Of a stretch of DNA of 64,000 nt, positions 26,566 to 35,126 are shown piece by piece. Position numbers and translations under genes: made by a program. The DNA comes from Paenibacillus sp. BIC5C1. GTDB lineage: Bacteria; Bacillota; Bacilli; Paenibacillales; Paenibacillaceae. How positions within the stretch are numbered: position 1 is the first letter of the stretch; every line of letters begins with the position of its first letter. Location: assembly GCF_032399705.1 (NCBI RefSeq), contig NZ_CP135922.1, positions 3,224,001-3,288,000 of the forward strand, in the 5' to 3' direction. The notes below the pieces were generated by a model, which was not told the DNA's origin, made no database searches, and worked only from the letters and a program-made list of their open reading frames with translations.

Positions 26566-27576
26566 GTGTTGAATACAAAGGAGACAAGTAGATCCTGGGA
26601 AGGCGATTTTCTAGGTGAAAAGGCTATTTACCTTCGCTTTGGCTCCAGTGAGGCTGTGATGCTGCCGAATATTGGTGGAAATCTGGTCGCGTATCGTGAT
26701 CTTGAGCGAGGGCTTCGCTTCCTTCATGAACCGTCACCCGAAGAAATGCAATCATTTAAAGCTAGACCCATGATTCACGGGATTCCCGTTTTGTTTCCGC
26801 CGAATCGCTATGAAGACGGGCAGTTTGCCTGGAACGGGCAGACACTTCAGTTTCCGGTCAATGAGGAAGCAACAGGCAATCATTTGCATGGATTTTTGTA
26901 TAATGCGCCATGGGTTGTGGATGAGTATGGACATACCGAGAAGGAAAGCTATGTCTCGGTGTCCATTACCGTTGATGAAACTCATCCGGCATACGTATCC
27001 TTTCCTTTTCAATTCAGTATTACATTACGCTACTCGCTGAGCAGTGATGGATTAATGCAGCATGTCCGCATTCGCAATCATGGAAGCTCCTGCATGCCAT
27101 GCCTGATCGCTTTTCATACCTCCATTAACGCTCCCTTTAATCCGGGAGGATCAGCTCGGGATTACAAGCTCAAGCTGACCATTGGAGACAGATGGGAATT
27201 GGATCAACGTATGCTGCCAACGACATGTTTTCAGCCGCTGATTCAGGAGGAAGAGCATATGCGAGACTTAGGGGTATACCCGTTCTTTGCAGCAATGGAT
27301 AATCACTACACTGCTGTACCGCAAAACGGGAGAAACCGGATGGAGCTTCAGGATACGAAGAATGGAATGACACTGATCTACGATGTGGGAACGTCCTATA
27401 AACAATGGATGATCTGGAACAATAACGCGGAAGAAGGTTTTTTCTGCCCCGAACCGCAGATTAATCTCGTGAATGCACCTAATCTGGATATGCAGGCCGA
27501 GGAAGCTGGATTATTCAGTTTGCAGCCGGGAGAGATCTGGGAAGAAACGAGCAGATTATATCTGCGTCAATCGTAA
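26566..27576 (+). CDS. Aldose 1-epimerase family protein
   Basis: A 336-residue galactose mutarotase-like protein. Family features are MLPNIGGNLVAYRDLERGLRFLHEP at the start (N-terminal strands), HGIPVLFPPNRY, the catalytic His region NHLHGFLYN near residue 110 and a C-terminal FFCPEPQ with the catalytic Glu. It interconverts anomers of a free sugar released by the GH2 enzymes. GTG 26566 (or TTG 26569) follows AAGGAGGGG. It is the last gene of the operon, ending at a terminator. Confidence 0.88.
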   Translation: MLNTKETSRSWEGDFLGEKAIYLRFGSSEAVMLPNIGGNLVAYRDLERGLRFLHEPSPEEMQSFKARPMIHGIPVLFPPNRYEDGQFAWNGQTLQFPVNEEATGNHLHGFLYNAPWVVDEYGHTEKESYVSVSITVDETHPAYVSFPFQFSITLRYSLSSDGLMQHVRIRNHGSSCMPCLIAFHTSINAPFNPGGSARDYKLKLTIGDRWELDQRMLPTTCFQPLIQEEEHMRDLGVYPFFAAMDNHYTAVPQNGRNRMELQDTKNGMTLIYDVGTSYKQWMIWNNNAEEGFFCPEPQINLVNAPNLDMQAEEAGLFSLQPGEIWEETSRLYLRQS

Positions 27577-27586
27577 AAATAAAGAT

Positions 27587-27634
27587 AAAGGGAGCAGCCA
27601 GGACAGCTAATGCTGTGATCGCGCTGCTCCTTTT
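27587..27634. terminator. Intrinsic terminator of the sugar operon
   Basis: AAAGGGAGCAGC pairs with GCTGCTCCTTTT, with a 24-base loop. It may also stop the convergent minus-strand operon. Confidence 0.78.
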
Positions 27635-27682
27635 AAAAACCAATCAAGGAAGTGGCTACTGCTGTCGGTCGCCACGCTGAAT

Positions 27683-28213
27683 TTAAAATAAAATAATGCC
27701 TGCTGCTCCAGCGACAGTGAGAATCAGAAGGGGATGAAGCTTGTATTTGAGCAGAAGAAACAAACAAACTCCGCTAATCAGCAGTGTCGCAATCCATACC
27801 CAGCTTAAGCCTGTGTCTTCAGTTGGATAGCCGAAATGAATGGCAGCATAGATAATGAGTCCCGTCGTTACGGGGCGCAAGCCATATAAAGAGGACTTTA
27901 CCCATGAATTGTCGTGTATCCGGTAAAATAATGCGGAGAGTATGACAATTACAACGAGTGAAGGCAATATCATACCTGCAGTAGAGACAGCGGCTCCGAT
28001 ATAACCTGCCGTCCGATAACCAATCAACGTTGCGGCATTGGTTGCAATCGAGCCGGGCGCCATACCGGCCAGCGCTACGGTTTGTTGGAATTCAGCGCTT
28101 GTCAGCCATCCTTTTTCTGTTACCTCGTGTTGAATGATCGGTATAACGGCGTAACCGCCACCAAATGAAACGAGGCCTACACGTATAAACATCATGAACA
28201 GGTCCCAGTACAT
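27683..28213 (-). CDS. CHR (chromate/sulfate-type) transporter, second half
   Basis: A 176-residue membrane protein of the chromate ion transporter family, short-chain form. It shows RVGLVSFGGGYAVIPII near the N-terminus and MAPGSIATNAATLIGYR, the two diagnostic CHR motifs, and about five to six helices. Short-chain CHR proteins work as pairs encoded side by side; the partner is the next gene upstream. The family transports chromate and probably sulfate across the cytoplasmic membrane. GGAG lies before the ATG. Confidence 0.9.
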   Translation of the reverse strand: MYWDLFMMFIRVGLVSFGGGYAVIPIIQHEVTEKGWLTSAEFQQTVALAGMAPGSIATNAATLIGYRTAGYIGAAVSTAGMILPSLVVIVILSALFYRIHDNSWVKSSLYGLRPVTTGLIIYAAIHFGYPTEDTGLSWVWIATLLISGVCLFLLLKYKLHPLLILTVAGAAGIILF

Positions 28214-28237
28214 CTCAATCGCTCCGATTCTTCTTGC

Positions 28238-28891
28238 TTAAATGTAATATTCCAGTTCGGGGTAGCTTCCTGTTCCAGACTTCTTCTCCATTTTCACTTG
28301 AAGGCCCAGCCGGTTTTTGATCCGAATCACGGCCATACCGCATATCAATCCTGAAATAATAAGATAGAGGGGGTGGATTCCTGCAAACAGAAGCACAGCT
28401 ACGGTCACAATGGCAGCTATCGCTGTTGTTGTATCTAGGATGGAATACCTGGCCGTCCGATAAGCTGCCATGCTAATTAGTGCAATAATGCCACCGTTCA
28501 TTCCGTTTAAAGCAGCCTCAACTTTGGGTTGGTTACGAAATAGGATGGCGAACACGCTGATCAGGATCACAATCAAAAACGTGGGACATGTCACGCCGAT
28601 GACGGCAGACACAGCTCCCATAATTCCTGCCTGGCGATGTCCGATCATCGCAGCGGCATTAACGCCAACTCCTCCGGGAGCCGAGCCGGCAAGCGATATA
28701 AGCTCACCGATCTCGTCCTCTTGCATCCATTTTTTCTTGTGCACCACTTCGCGTTCGATAATTGGCAGCATCGCATATCCGCCTCCGAAGGTGGAAGGAC
28801 CGATGCGAAAGAAAGTCCAAAAAAGCTGGATCAGTAACATAAATTGTTCATTCAGGTTCTTGATGCTACCCTCAACCTTTCCATCACGCAT
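28238..28891 (-). CDS. CHR (chromate/sulfate-type) transporter, first half
   Basis: A 217-residue short-chain CHR protein: FRIGPSTFGGGYAMLPIIEREV, then APGGVGVNAAAMIGHR, six predicted helices. The start at 28891 overlaps the sulfatase stop by 8 bases (ATGCGTGA) and lacks its own strong ribosome binding site, so it is translationally coupled to the sulfatase. A longer open frame to 29137 lies inside the sulfatase gene and is not coding. Together with the gene at 27683 it forms the transporter. Chromate resistance is the usual annotation, but the coupling to a sulfatase favours sulfate. Confidence 0.87.
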   Translation of the reverse strand: MRDGKVEGSIKNLNEQFMLLIQLFWTFFRIGPSTFGGGYAMLPIIEREVVHKKKWMQEDEIGELISLAGSAPGGVGVNAAAMIGHRQAGIMGAVSAVIGVTCPTFLIVILISVFAILFRNQPKVEAALNGMNGGIIALISMAAYRTARYSILDTTTAIAAIVTVAVLLFAGIHPLYLIISGLICGMAVIRIKNRLGLQVKMEKKSGTGSYPELEYYI

Positions 28892-30422
28892 GATGAATTC
28901 GAGGCATCGGCATGGACTCCTTGCCAAGCTCAGCCCAGATGTATTTGAGCAGAAGCTCAGACTTGAGCCCGGTGTACTCAGGTTCATTCCACAAGTTAAA
29001 ACGTTCATCTGGATCCTGTTCAAGATCGAAAAGTTCACCATAGGTTTGATTGTAATAGACGGTGATTTTATGCCGCTGTTCGACATAGGTTTTTTGATGA
29101 ATCGTCGTGGGTTCTTGTCGAAATTCGCAGAGAGCATGATTACGAACGGCTTCCTTGGCGCCCAGCCACACTTTCTTCTGATCGATTCCCGTCATGGCGT
29201 GCGGAATTGCAATGTTGCAAAAGGACAAGAAGGTAGGAGCCAGATCGACCAGCGATTGTATGGCATTTGACTTTTTCGCAGCAGGCACCTCACCAGGATA
29301 TCTTACGATAAATGGGATTTTGATAAGATCCTCGTAATGGAATCCGCCCTTGGCCTGAAGACCATGCTGTCCGAAGAAATGACCGTGATCGGTAGTGAAA
29401 ACGACGATCGTATCGTCTGCAATACCCAACTCATCCAACTTATCGAGGATTTTGCCAATATATTTATCCATCATGCTGATCATTCCATAATACACGCCGA
29501 CCAGTTTTTTCTTGTCATACGCCGTTAACCGGAATTTGTCGCCATATTCATAATAATGATGCGAACGGTAACCGTGGATGCCGAAGCCGGTTTCAACCAG
29601 ATGCTCAAAATTCGGATTCTCCTCCTGGGTCAGTTGAAAATGGGGTGGGTTACGATCATGCTCTCCAGGTGTTATAGAGGGAATTGTCAGATCATTGGGG
29701 TCATACATGGAATCCCAAGGTTCTGGTACCAGATATTCAGGATGCGGATCGAAAAAGCTGGCCCACAGAAAAAATGGATCATCAGCATGGGTGTACTGCT
29801 CCAAAAGGGAATTGGTTCGTTCGGCGATCCAGGTGTTGTAGTGATATTTCTCAGGGATGGGCCATGTATAGGTTGAAGATGGATCCATCGTTCCGGTTGG
29901 GGGAAGGAAGTAATCTCTCCAATTCGTACATCCCTGTTCTTCCAACCATAACGCGTAATGCTGACCGACATGCGCTTCATTCGTATGATTACGTGTTAAC
30001 TCTACGTGGTCAAAGCCGTAAAATGGACCGTGGAAATGTCTCCAGTACTCCAAATCCTGCAGGATGGGATACGCTTCAGACGACGGGTATTCCTCTGTAG
30101 ATTTTAGAGGCTGAAAATGTGCTTTACCTACTAGGGCAGTGCGGTAGCCTGCCTCTTTGAAACTCTCCCCGACGGTATGACGATCTTCAAGCAGTTTTGT
30201 GCCTAATGTCCAGGCTCCATGCTGACTGGGGTACATACCTGTAATAATAGAAGCACGGCTCGGGGTACAGGTAGGGTTCGGGCAATAGGCCCGATCAAAC
30301 GTTGTTCCTTGATGGGCGAGCCGGTCCAGATTGGGCGTGGAAATTTCAGACTGAAAAGCTCCGATCGTGTTCCAGTGCTGCTGGTCGCTAGTGATTAGCA
30401 AAATGTTAGGTGTTCTCGACAA
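28884..30422 (-). CDS. Sulfatase (type I, formylglycine-dependent)
   Basis: A 512-residue cytoplasmic sulfatase of the alkaline phosphatase superfamily. The modification site CTPSRAS places the future formylglycine at Cys52; metal ligands are seen in NILLITSDQQ (first Asp) and TTDHGHFFGQHG. It cleaves sulfate esters of a sugar, choline or similar compound. There is no signal peptide. TTG 30422 is taken as start because AGGAGG lies 10 bases before it; a longer frame to 30470 reads through that site. Activation needs a formylglycine-generating or anSME enzyme, not found in this window. Divergent from an AraC regulator; coupled to CHR genes. Confidence 0.92.
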   Translation of the reverse strand: MSRTPNILLITSDQQHWNTIGAFQSEISTPNLDRLAHQGTTFDRAYCPNPTCTPSRASIITGMYPSQHGAWTLGTKLLEDRHTVGESFKEAGYRTALVGKAHFQPLKSTEEYPSSEAYPILQDLEYWRHFHGPFYGFDHVELTRNHTNEAHVGQHYALWLEEQGCTNWRDYFLPPTGTMDPSSTYTWPIPEKYHYNTWIAERTNSLLEQYTHADDPFFLWASFFDPHPEYLVPEPWDSMYDPNDLTIPSITPGEHDRNPPHFQLTQEENPNFEHLVETGFGIHGYRSHHYYEYGDKFRLTAYDKKKLVGVYYGMISMMDKYIGKILDKLDELGIADDTIVVFTTDHGHFFGQHGLQAKGGFHYEDLIKIPFIVRYPGEVPAAKKSNAIQSLVDLAPTFLSFCNIAIPHAMTGIDQKKVWLGAKEAVRNHALCEFRQEPTTIHQKTYVEQRHKITVYYNQTYGELFDLEQDPDERFNLWNEPEYTGLKSELLLKYIWAELGKESMPMPRIHHA

Positions 30423-30545
30423 GTGTAATCGCCTCCTAGTAAGATGATATTGAAAAAAACGAGTTATCAAAATAGCCCGGTGTTATATTTTTATTGTCAT
30501 TTTGTTATGATCAAACAAAATAGGTGAAGGAGGGAACTCCCTACG

Positions 30546-31400
30546 ATGCAGGAATATGAGTACGAGTATGCAGAATTCATCTACTATAAGCCAGGATATT
30601 TGGATAAAGAGGAACACATCTGGCCAGTCCGGGCAGGGAGAAGTATAGCCAAATCCAATTACAGGGTTGGCCCCAAACGTATCGAGTGTTACAGTCTTCA
30701 TTTTGTGCGTGAAGGTATGGTCAGGCTTGAGTTTGATGGCAAGCGAGTGGACCTGCAGAAGAATGATCTGTTTTGTCTTTTTCCCGGCAGAACCTATTAC
30801 TATCACATGCTTCCCTCGGAATCTCCACTGCAAATGAACTGGCTGGCATTGGATGGGTCTAAAGTCAAACCTTTATTGGAGCTGGCTGGCTTGACTCCGG
30901 AAAGTCCGTTTGGCAAACAGATGTGTTCTCCACAGGTCCAGCAAACGTCTGAACGTCTGATTCATGCATTGGCATGTGTGGAACGATGGAAGCCAGCAGT
31001 ATCGCTGGAGTTGCACGGGCTGGTATATGGCTTGTTGGCCAGTCTTGTTCCAGACACCAACAATGCACAGCCTACAGAACTGGCGGGCTGGATACATGAG
31101 TGCATGGATTACATGGAATTGCATGCAACAGAGGGCATTTCGGTGCAGCAGGTTGCTGACTTCGCAGGGGTGCATCGTTCATACTTCTCCAATATGTTCA
31201 CCAGTCAGGTTGGTCTGCCCCCGTTAAAATTCATGCAGAAAATACGTATGGATAAGGCCAAACAGCTGCTTAAAGATACGGATGCTACCGTTACGGAGAT
31301 TGCTCTATCACTCGGTTATCCCAATTTATATTCATTTACCAGAGCATTCAAAATCTACTATAAAGTACCTCCTATCATGATGCGGAGAACCTCAAGCTGA
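30546..31400 (+). CDS. AraC family transcriptional regulator
   Basis: A 284-residue AraC regulator. The N-terminal cupin-like sugar-sensing domain (about 35-110) has YSLHFVREG and LFCLFPGRTYYYH. The C-terminal DNA-binding part has two helix-turn-helix units: ISVQQVADFAGVHRSYFSNMF and VTEIALSLGYPNLYSFTRAF. It lies divergent to the sulfatase-CHR operon and upstream of a YesM/YesN-type system; either could be its target. AAGGAGGG lies upstream of the start. Confidence 0.92.
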   Translation: MQEYEYEYAEFIYYKPGYLDKEEHIWPVRAGRSIAKSNYRVGPKRIECYSLHFVREGMVRLEFDGKRVDLQKNDLFCLFPGRTYYYHMLPSESPLQMNWLALDGSKVKPLLELAGLTPESPFGKQMCSPQVQQTSERLIHALACVERWKPAVSLELHGLVYGLLASLVPDTNNAQPTELAGWIHECMDYMELHATEGISVQQVADFAGVHRSYFSNMFTSQVGLPPLKFMQKIRMDKAKQLLKDTDATVTEIALSLGYPNLYSFTRAFKIYYKVPPIMMRRTSS

Positions 31401-31473
31401 TCCTGAAGATACCGATGTCCAGTATGGAGAACGCTTACTTTTTTATTGGATCATGAAAAAGGAGACTTCCACA

Positions 31474-33273
31474 ATGAAACTCTCTACATTGCAGAGATGG
31501 ATATCACCGAAACGCAGCATTCAGGGCAAAATTTTTATCGCTTTTATTGCAGTTACGCTAGTATCCATCGTTTCGATTACGGTCATTGTTTATATGAGTA
31601 TGCGTGAGACAATTACGCAAAATGCCATTACGTCTGTATCGGACAGCATAAGGCAGGCAGATGAATCATTGAACAGAATGCTGGAAGAGATCGACCGGCT
31701 GAATACGGTCGTGGTGACTAACAAGAACACGGTCATTGACACTTTGCTCAGTCCAAATGAGGAGATCAGCTATGAGTGGTTTCAGGAGCAGAAGCGAATG
31801 GATGAATTTCTATCTTCCCTCATCGATTATAAGGCTTACATTTCACGGATAGCCGTTGTGGGCCTGAGCGGGAAAGTTTTTTTCTCAGGTGGACCTTGGC
31901 TGGACAGAACCATCTTGGGCACGCCATTGATGAACTATATGCTTCAAAATGGTTCAAGGCACGCATATTTCAAGCAGACAGGAGTGTCAGATGCGGTTAC
32001 CATTGGTCGGGAGATTCGTTATAACCGTGCGACTATTGGGTTTGTCATGGTGGATCTTAATTATGAGTTTATCCAGAAAACATACGACGTGAGGCCAACT
32101 ACAGACAGCATGATCTATGTGCTGGACAAGGGGAATCAATTCATCTATGAAACCCGATCTGCCTCACCTCTTACTCCATCTTACCAGCAAATTAAGGAGA
32201 TCAATCAGCAATTTAAGACGGATGGTGAAGCGGTCAGACGGTACATTGATGGAAAAGAATATATCGTTGTTTGTCGTCAATCCGACTATACTGGGTGGAG
32301 TACTATTTCTTTGGTTCCGATGGATTCTCTTCTGACCGAATCTGTGAAGCTGCGCAACCTGCTCGCAGAGGTGTCCATTATTGTGTTTGTCGTTGTTCTG
32401 ATCGTTTCACTTCAAGTCTCTTCCCGAATTACCCTAAATATCCGGAAACTAAAATCACTGATGATGTTGGTGAAGGACGGTAATCTGACACTCCCCCAAA
32501 ATGAGATTAAAACTGAAGATGAAACAGGACAACTGTACCATGTCTTTAACGGAATGGTGGAAGAATTGAAAGATCTGCTCGAAGGAATCCGCGTCAGCGA
32601 GAAAGAAAAGCGGGAAGCTGAGCTAACTGCGCTCCAAGCACAAATCCATCCTCATTTTTTATACAATTCGCTCAATACAATCAAGTATCTAGCCAAGCTG
32701 AACGGAGTGCCAAACATTGAAGAGGTCTCGGGTTCATTAATTGAGCTCATGCGGAGTGTCCTTGGTAATTCTAATGAATTTCTTACGGTACGTGAAGAAT
32801 TGGCATATGTTGAACATTATATTTCAATCATGAAGTACAGGTATATGAAGCCGATTAGGATGATTACCGAAATTGAGGATGAAACCTTATTGGATTGCCT
32901 GGTGTTGAAGCTGATGCTGCAGCCCCTGGTTGAAAATGCAATTATTCATGGAATCGGACCACTCGAACAGGATGGCTTCATATTGATACGGGTGTATGAA
33001 GAAGGAAATAATCTCAATATTGATGTGGTGGACAACGGTAAGGGGATCACGGAGAAGCAGCGGGAGTATTTACTGAAAGGTACGGGTACAAACGGCGATA
33101 CATCACGTTTTAGTGGAATGGGTGTACGTAATGTACACGAACGAATCGTTCGCACGTATGGCGCACCGTATGGGGTTCATTTGTGCAGTGAACCGGGATT
33201 GTACACCAAAGCCGAGGTTCGGCTCCCCAAAATGGAGAAAAGTATGGAAAATACCAAACGAGAGGTGAAATAA
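31474..33273 (+). CDS. YesM-type sensor histidine kinase
   Basis: A 599-residue membrane kinase. First helix at about 19-42, an extracytoplasmic Cache-like sensor (45-290), second helix (about 292-315), a HAMP segment, and a LytS/YesM-type kinase domain with the phospho-His394 in HPHFLYNSLN, and ATPase motifs LQPLVENAIIHG and DNGKGI. Such kinases detect oligosaccharides or their binding proteins outside the cell. ATG 31474 follows AAAAAGGAG. Only 3 bp separate it from the response regulator. A weak cre-like sequence (two mismatches) lies at 31429-31442. Confidence 0.93.
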   Translation: MKLSTLQRWISPKRSIQGKIFIAFIAVTLVSIVSITVIVYMSMRETITQNAITSVSDSIRQADESLNRMLEEIDRLNTVVVTNKNTVIDTLLSPNEEISYEWFQEQKRMDEFLSSLIDYKAYISRIAVVGLSGKVFFSGGPWLDRTILGTPLMNYMLQNGSRHAYFKQTGVSDAVTIGREIRYNRATIGFVMVDLNYEFIQKTYDVRPTTDSMIYVLDKGNQFIYETRSASPLTPSYQQIKEINQQFKTDGEAVRRYIDGKEYIVVCRQSDYTGWSTISLVPMDSLLTESVKLRNLLAEVSIIVFVVVLIVSLQVSSRITLNIRKLKSLMMLVKDGNLTLPQNEIKTEDETGQLYHVFNGMVEELKDLLEGIRVSEKEKREAELTALQAQIHPHFLYNSLNTIKYLAKLNGVPNIEEVSGSLIELMRSVLGNSNEFLTVREELAYVEHYISIMKYRYMKPIRMITEIEDETLLDCLVLKLMLQPLVENAIIHGIGPLEQDGFILIRVYEEGNNLNIDVVDNGKGITEKQREYLLKGTGTNGDTSRFSGMGVRNVHERIVRTYGAPYGVHLCSEPGLYTKAEVRLPKMEKSMENTKREVK

Positions 33274-33276
33274 GCC

Positions 33277-34968
33277 ATGTTTCAGGTGCTACTCGTCGAT
33301 GATGAGCCGTTAGTATACCATAATTTATGGACGTTATTGGACTGGGCTAACTATGGGTTCGAATTATGCGGTCAGGCGCATAATGGGTTAATTGCTTTAA
33401 GAATGATTGAGCAGTCGCCACCGCATATGGTCATTATTGATGTAGATATGCCTGAAATGAACGGTGTAGAGCTCAATCGAGCAATCAAGGAACGTTTTCC
33501 GTGGATTAAGACGATTATGCTTAGCAGCTATGACGATTATGACTATGTGCGGGACTGCCTGAACAATGGCTCCATGGATTATTTGCTCAAGCATCGATTG
33601 GACGAGTCAACACTGCTCAACATCCTGAATAAAGCCGTATCGGAATTGCAGCAGGAAGATCAGATGCGTGTGAAACACGTCACCGAGAGCGGCATGGTCG
33701 AGAAATTGAGTTCAGAGGCTATACGCGATTACTTACTGTATATGCTCAAAAGACAGACGAAGGCAGCCTACAGATTTGAAGATTTCTCCCGGAGAGACAA
33801 TCTGTATCCGCATGCGTCCAGATATGCAACAGCAGCGTTACAGATTGTTCCGTTCCTGCTGCTGACAGAGTCATACAGTGACGTGCAGACGAATGGTCTG
33901 GTTCAACAGGTTGTTGATATGATGCAGCAGAGCCTGGGTGATATCCATGAGCGGACAGCGGTGTACGTTGAGGAAGGGCGATTTGTCATCGTGTTTTCCT
34001 TCAGGGAACGAAGCGAACACATCATGCAGCGTGAGGTAGACGGACAACTGCGGAAGATTCAGCATGCATTGGAACTGTTCCTGAATCTGCAAAGCGTAAC
34101 CGCTGTAGGACCTATATGCACCAGTCTGTCACAACTGGAATCCAGCTATTGCTCAGCCGAATATGAACTTGATAAATCTTCTTCTGCAAAAACGCTCAGA
34201 AGCCATATCTCCCAGGTGGAAGCCCCATGCTCGGACAAGCATTCCAATGAAAATGATGAGCCACAGCGTGTTTCTCTGACCATTGAGGAGCACAAACAGC
34301 TTCTGTTATCCATAGAAAGGTTTGACAAGCAAGGTGTGCATCAATTGATTTCCTCCATTTTTGCTTCGATCGACCACCTGCCTATCCATTCACATAAAGT
34401 TCAGATGATTGTCAGCGAGATCATGCAAACGGGCGATAAAGCATGGAGAACCTTCTTGCCTTCCACAGATCCAGCGGTAGCTAATCTGCCTTCAAGAAGC
34501 GAACTTGGGCGGATGAAAAATATAAGGGAATTGGAGCAAGGCCTGCAATCCTTCTTCTCCGGCCTGTTTCATTTGTTGCGTCAGCATCGTGTTATTGGGT
34601 CCTATTCTCGCCATGTCACGCAGACGATCCATTTCATACTGGAGAGGTATTCCGGTTATGTCACATTGGAGCTTGCGGCAAGCGTAATTGGTCTGAACGC
34701 ATCCTACTTAAGCAGAATATTCAAGGAGGAGACGCAGCGGACTTTTTCGGAATATCTGAATCAGGTTCGGATTGATGCAGGCTGCAAGCTGTTGGACAGC
34801 GGCCGATATTCAATCAAGGAAATAAGCATGCAAGTGGGATTTACGACACACAACTATTTTTTTAAAGTATTCAAAGAAATAACGGGTTTAACACCGCAAG
34901 CATATTTGAGCGATCCGGGAAAAAGGAAGAACGCCACGAAGCTGACGTCTTTGCACTTGGGGGACTAG
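33277..34968 (+). CDS. YesN-type response regulator with AraC DNA-binding domain
   Basis: A 563-residue regulator. Receiver domain residues 1-120 with acidic DDE at 8-10 and phosphoacceptor Asp55 in MVIIDVDMPEM; a long helical middle region (about 150-440) of the YesN kind; and an AraC-type domain at the end with VTLELAASVIGLNASYLSRIF and IKEISMQVGFTTHNYFFKVF. It partners the kinase encoded 3 bp upstream and should activate the importer-arabinofuranosidase genes that follow. Confidence 0.93.
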   Translation: MFQVLLVDDEPLVYHNLWTLLDWANYGFELCGQAHNGLIALRMIEQSPPHMVIIDVDMPEMNGVELNRAIKERFPWIKTIMLSSYDDYDYVRDCLNNGSMDYLLKHRLDESTLLNILNKAVSELQQEDQMRVKHVTESGMVEKLSSEAIRDYLLYMLKRQTKAAYRFEDFSRRDNLYPHASRYATAALQIVPFLLLTESYSDVQTNGLVQQVVDMMQQSLGDIHERTAVYVEEGRFVIVFSFRERSEHIMQREVDGQLRKIQHALELFLNLQSVTAVGPICTSLSQLESSYCSAEYELDKSSSAKTLRSHISQVEAPCSDKHSNENDEPQRVSLTIEEHKQLLLSIERFDKQGVHQLISSIFASIDHLPIHSHKVQMIVSEIMQTGDKAWRTFLPSTDPAVANLPSRSELGRMKNIRELEQGLQSFFSGLFHLLRQHRVIGSYSRHVTQTIHFILERYSGYVTLELAASVIGLNASYLSRIFKEETQRTFSEYLNQVRIDAGCKLLDSGRYSIKEISMQVGFTTHNYFFKVFKEITGLTPQAYLSDPGKRKNATKLTSLHLGD

Positions 34969-35052
34969 GCCGATAAGGGCAGAACTCTAAACTCGTAAAA
35001 TATGTGGAGTAAAGGGTCATATTATTGTAATTACCTTCCATGACCGGTGAAT

Positions 35053-35086
35053 TATAATGAGCACACACCAATCGGAAACGCTTACA
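35053..35086 (+). promoter_or_regulatory. Promoter -10 and cre-like site before the lipoprotein gene
   Basis: TATAAT (35053-35058) follows a poor -35 (TTACCT at 35031). Downstream, CGGAAACGCTTACA (35073-35086) matches 12 of 14 cre positions (both mismatches in the left half), near the transcription start. Activation by the YesN-type regulator and repression by CcpA would fit. Confidence 0.5.
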
Positions 35087-35126
35087 AGTTACGTTGGTGA
35101 TAAAGAATTGTGGGGGGCACAACTTT

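Noticed and set aside
28892..29137. N-terminal extension of the first CHR protein
   Set aside because: These codons lie within the sulfatase gene in another frame; the CHR family starts near the ATG at 28891.
28470..29270. Long plus-strand open frame (266 codons)
   Set aside because: It is antisense to the CHR and sulfatase genes, has no ribosome binding site and no protein-like features.
31429..31442. cre-like sequence GGAGAACGCTTACT before the YesM-type kinase gene
   Set aside because: Two mismatches to consensus at important positions; mentioned but not called as a feature.
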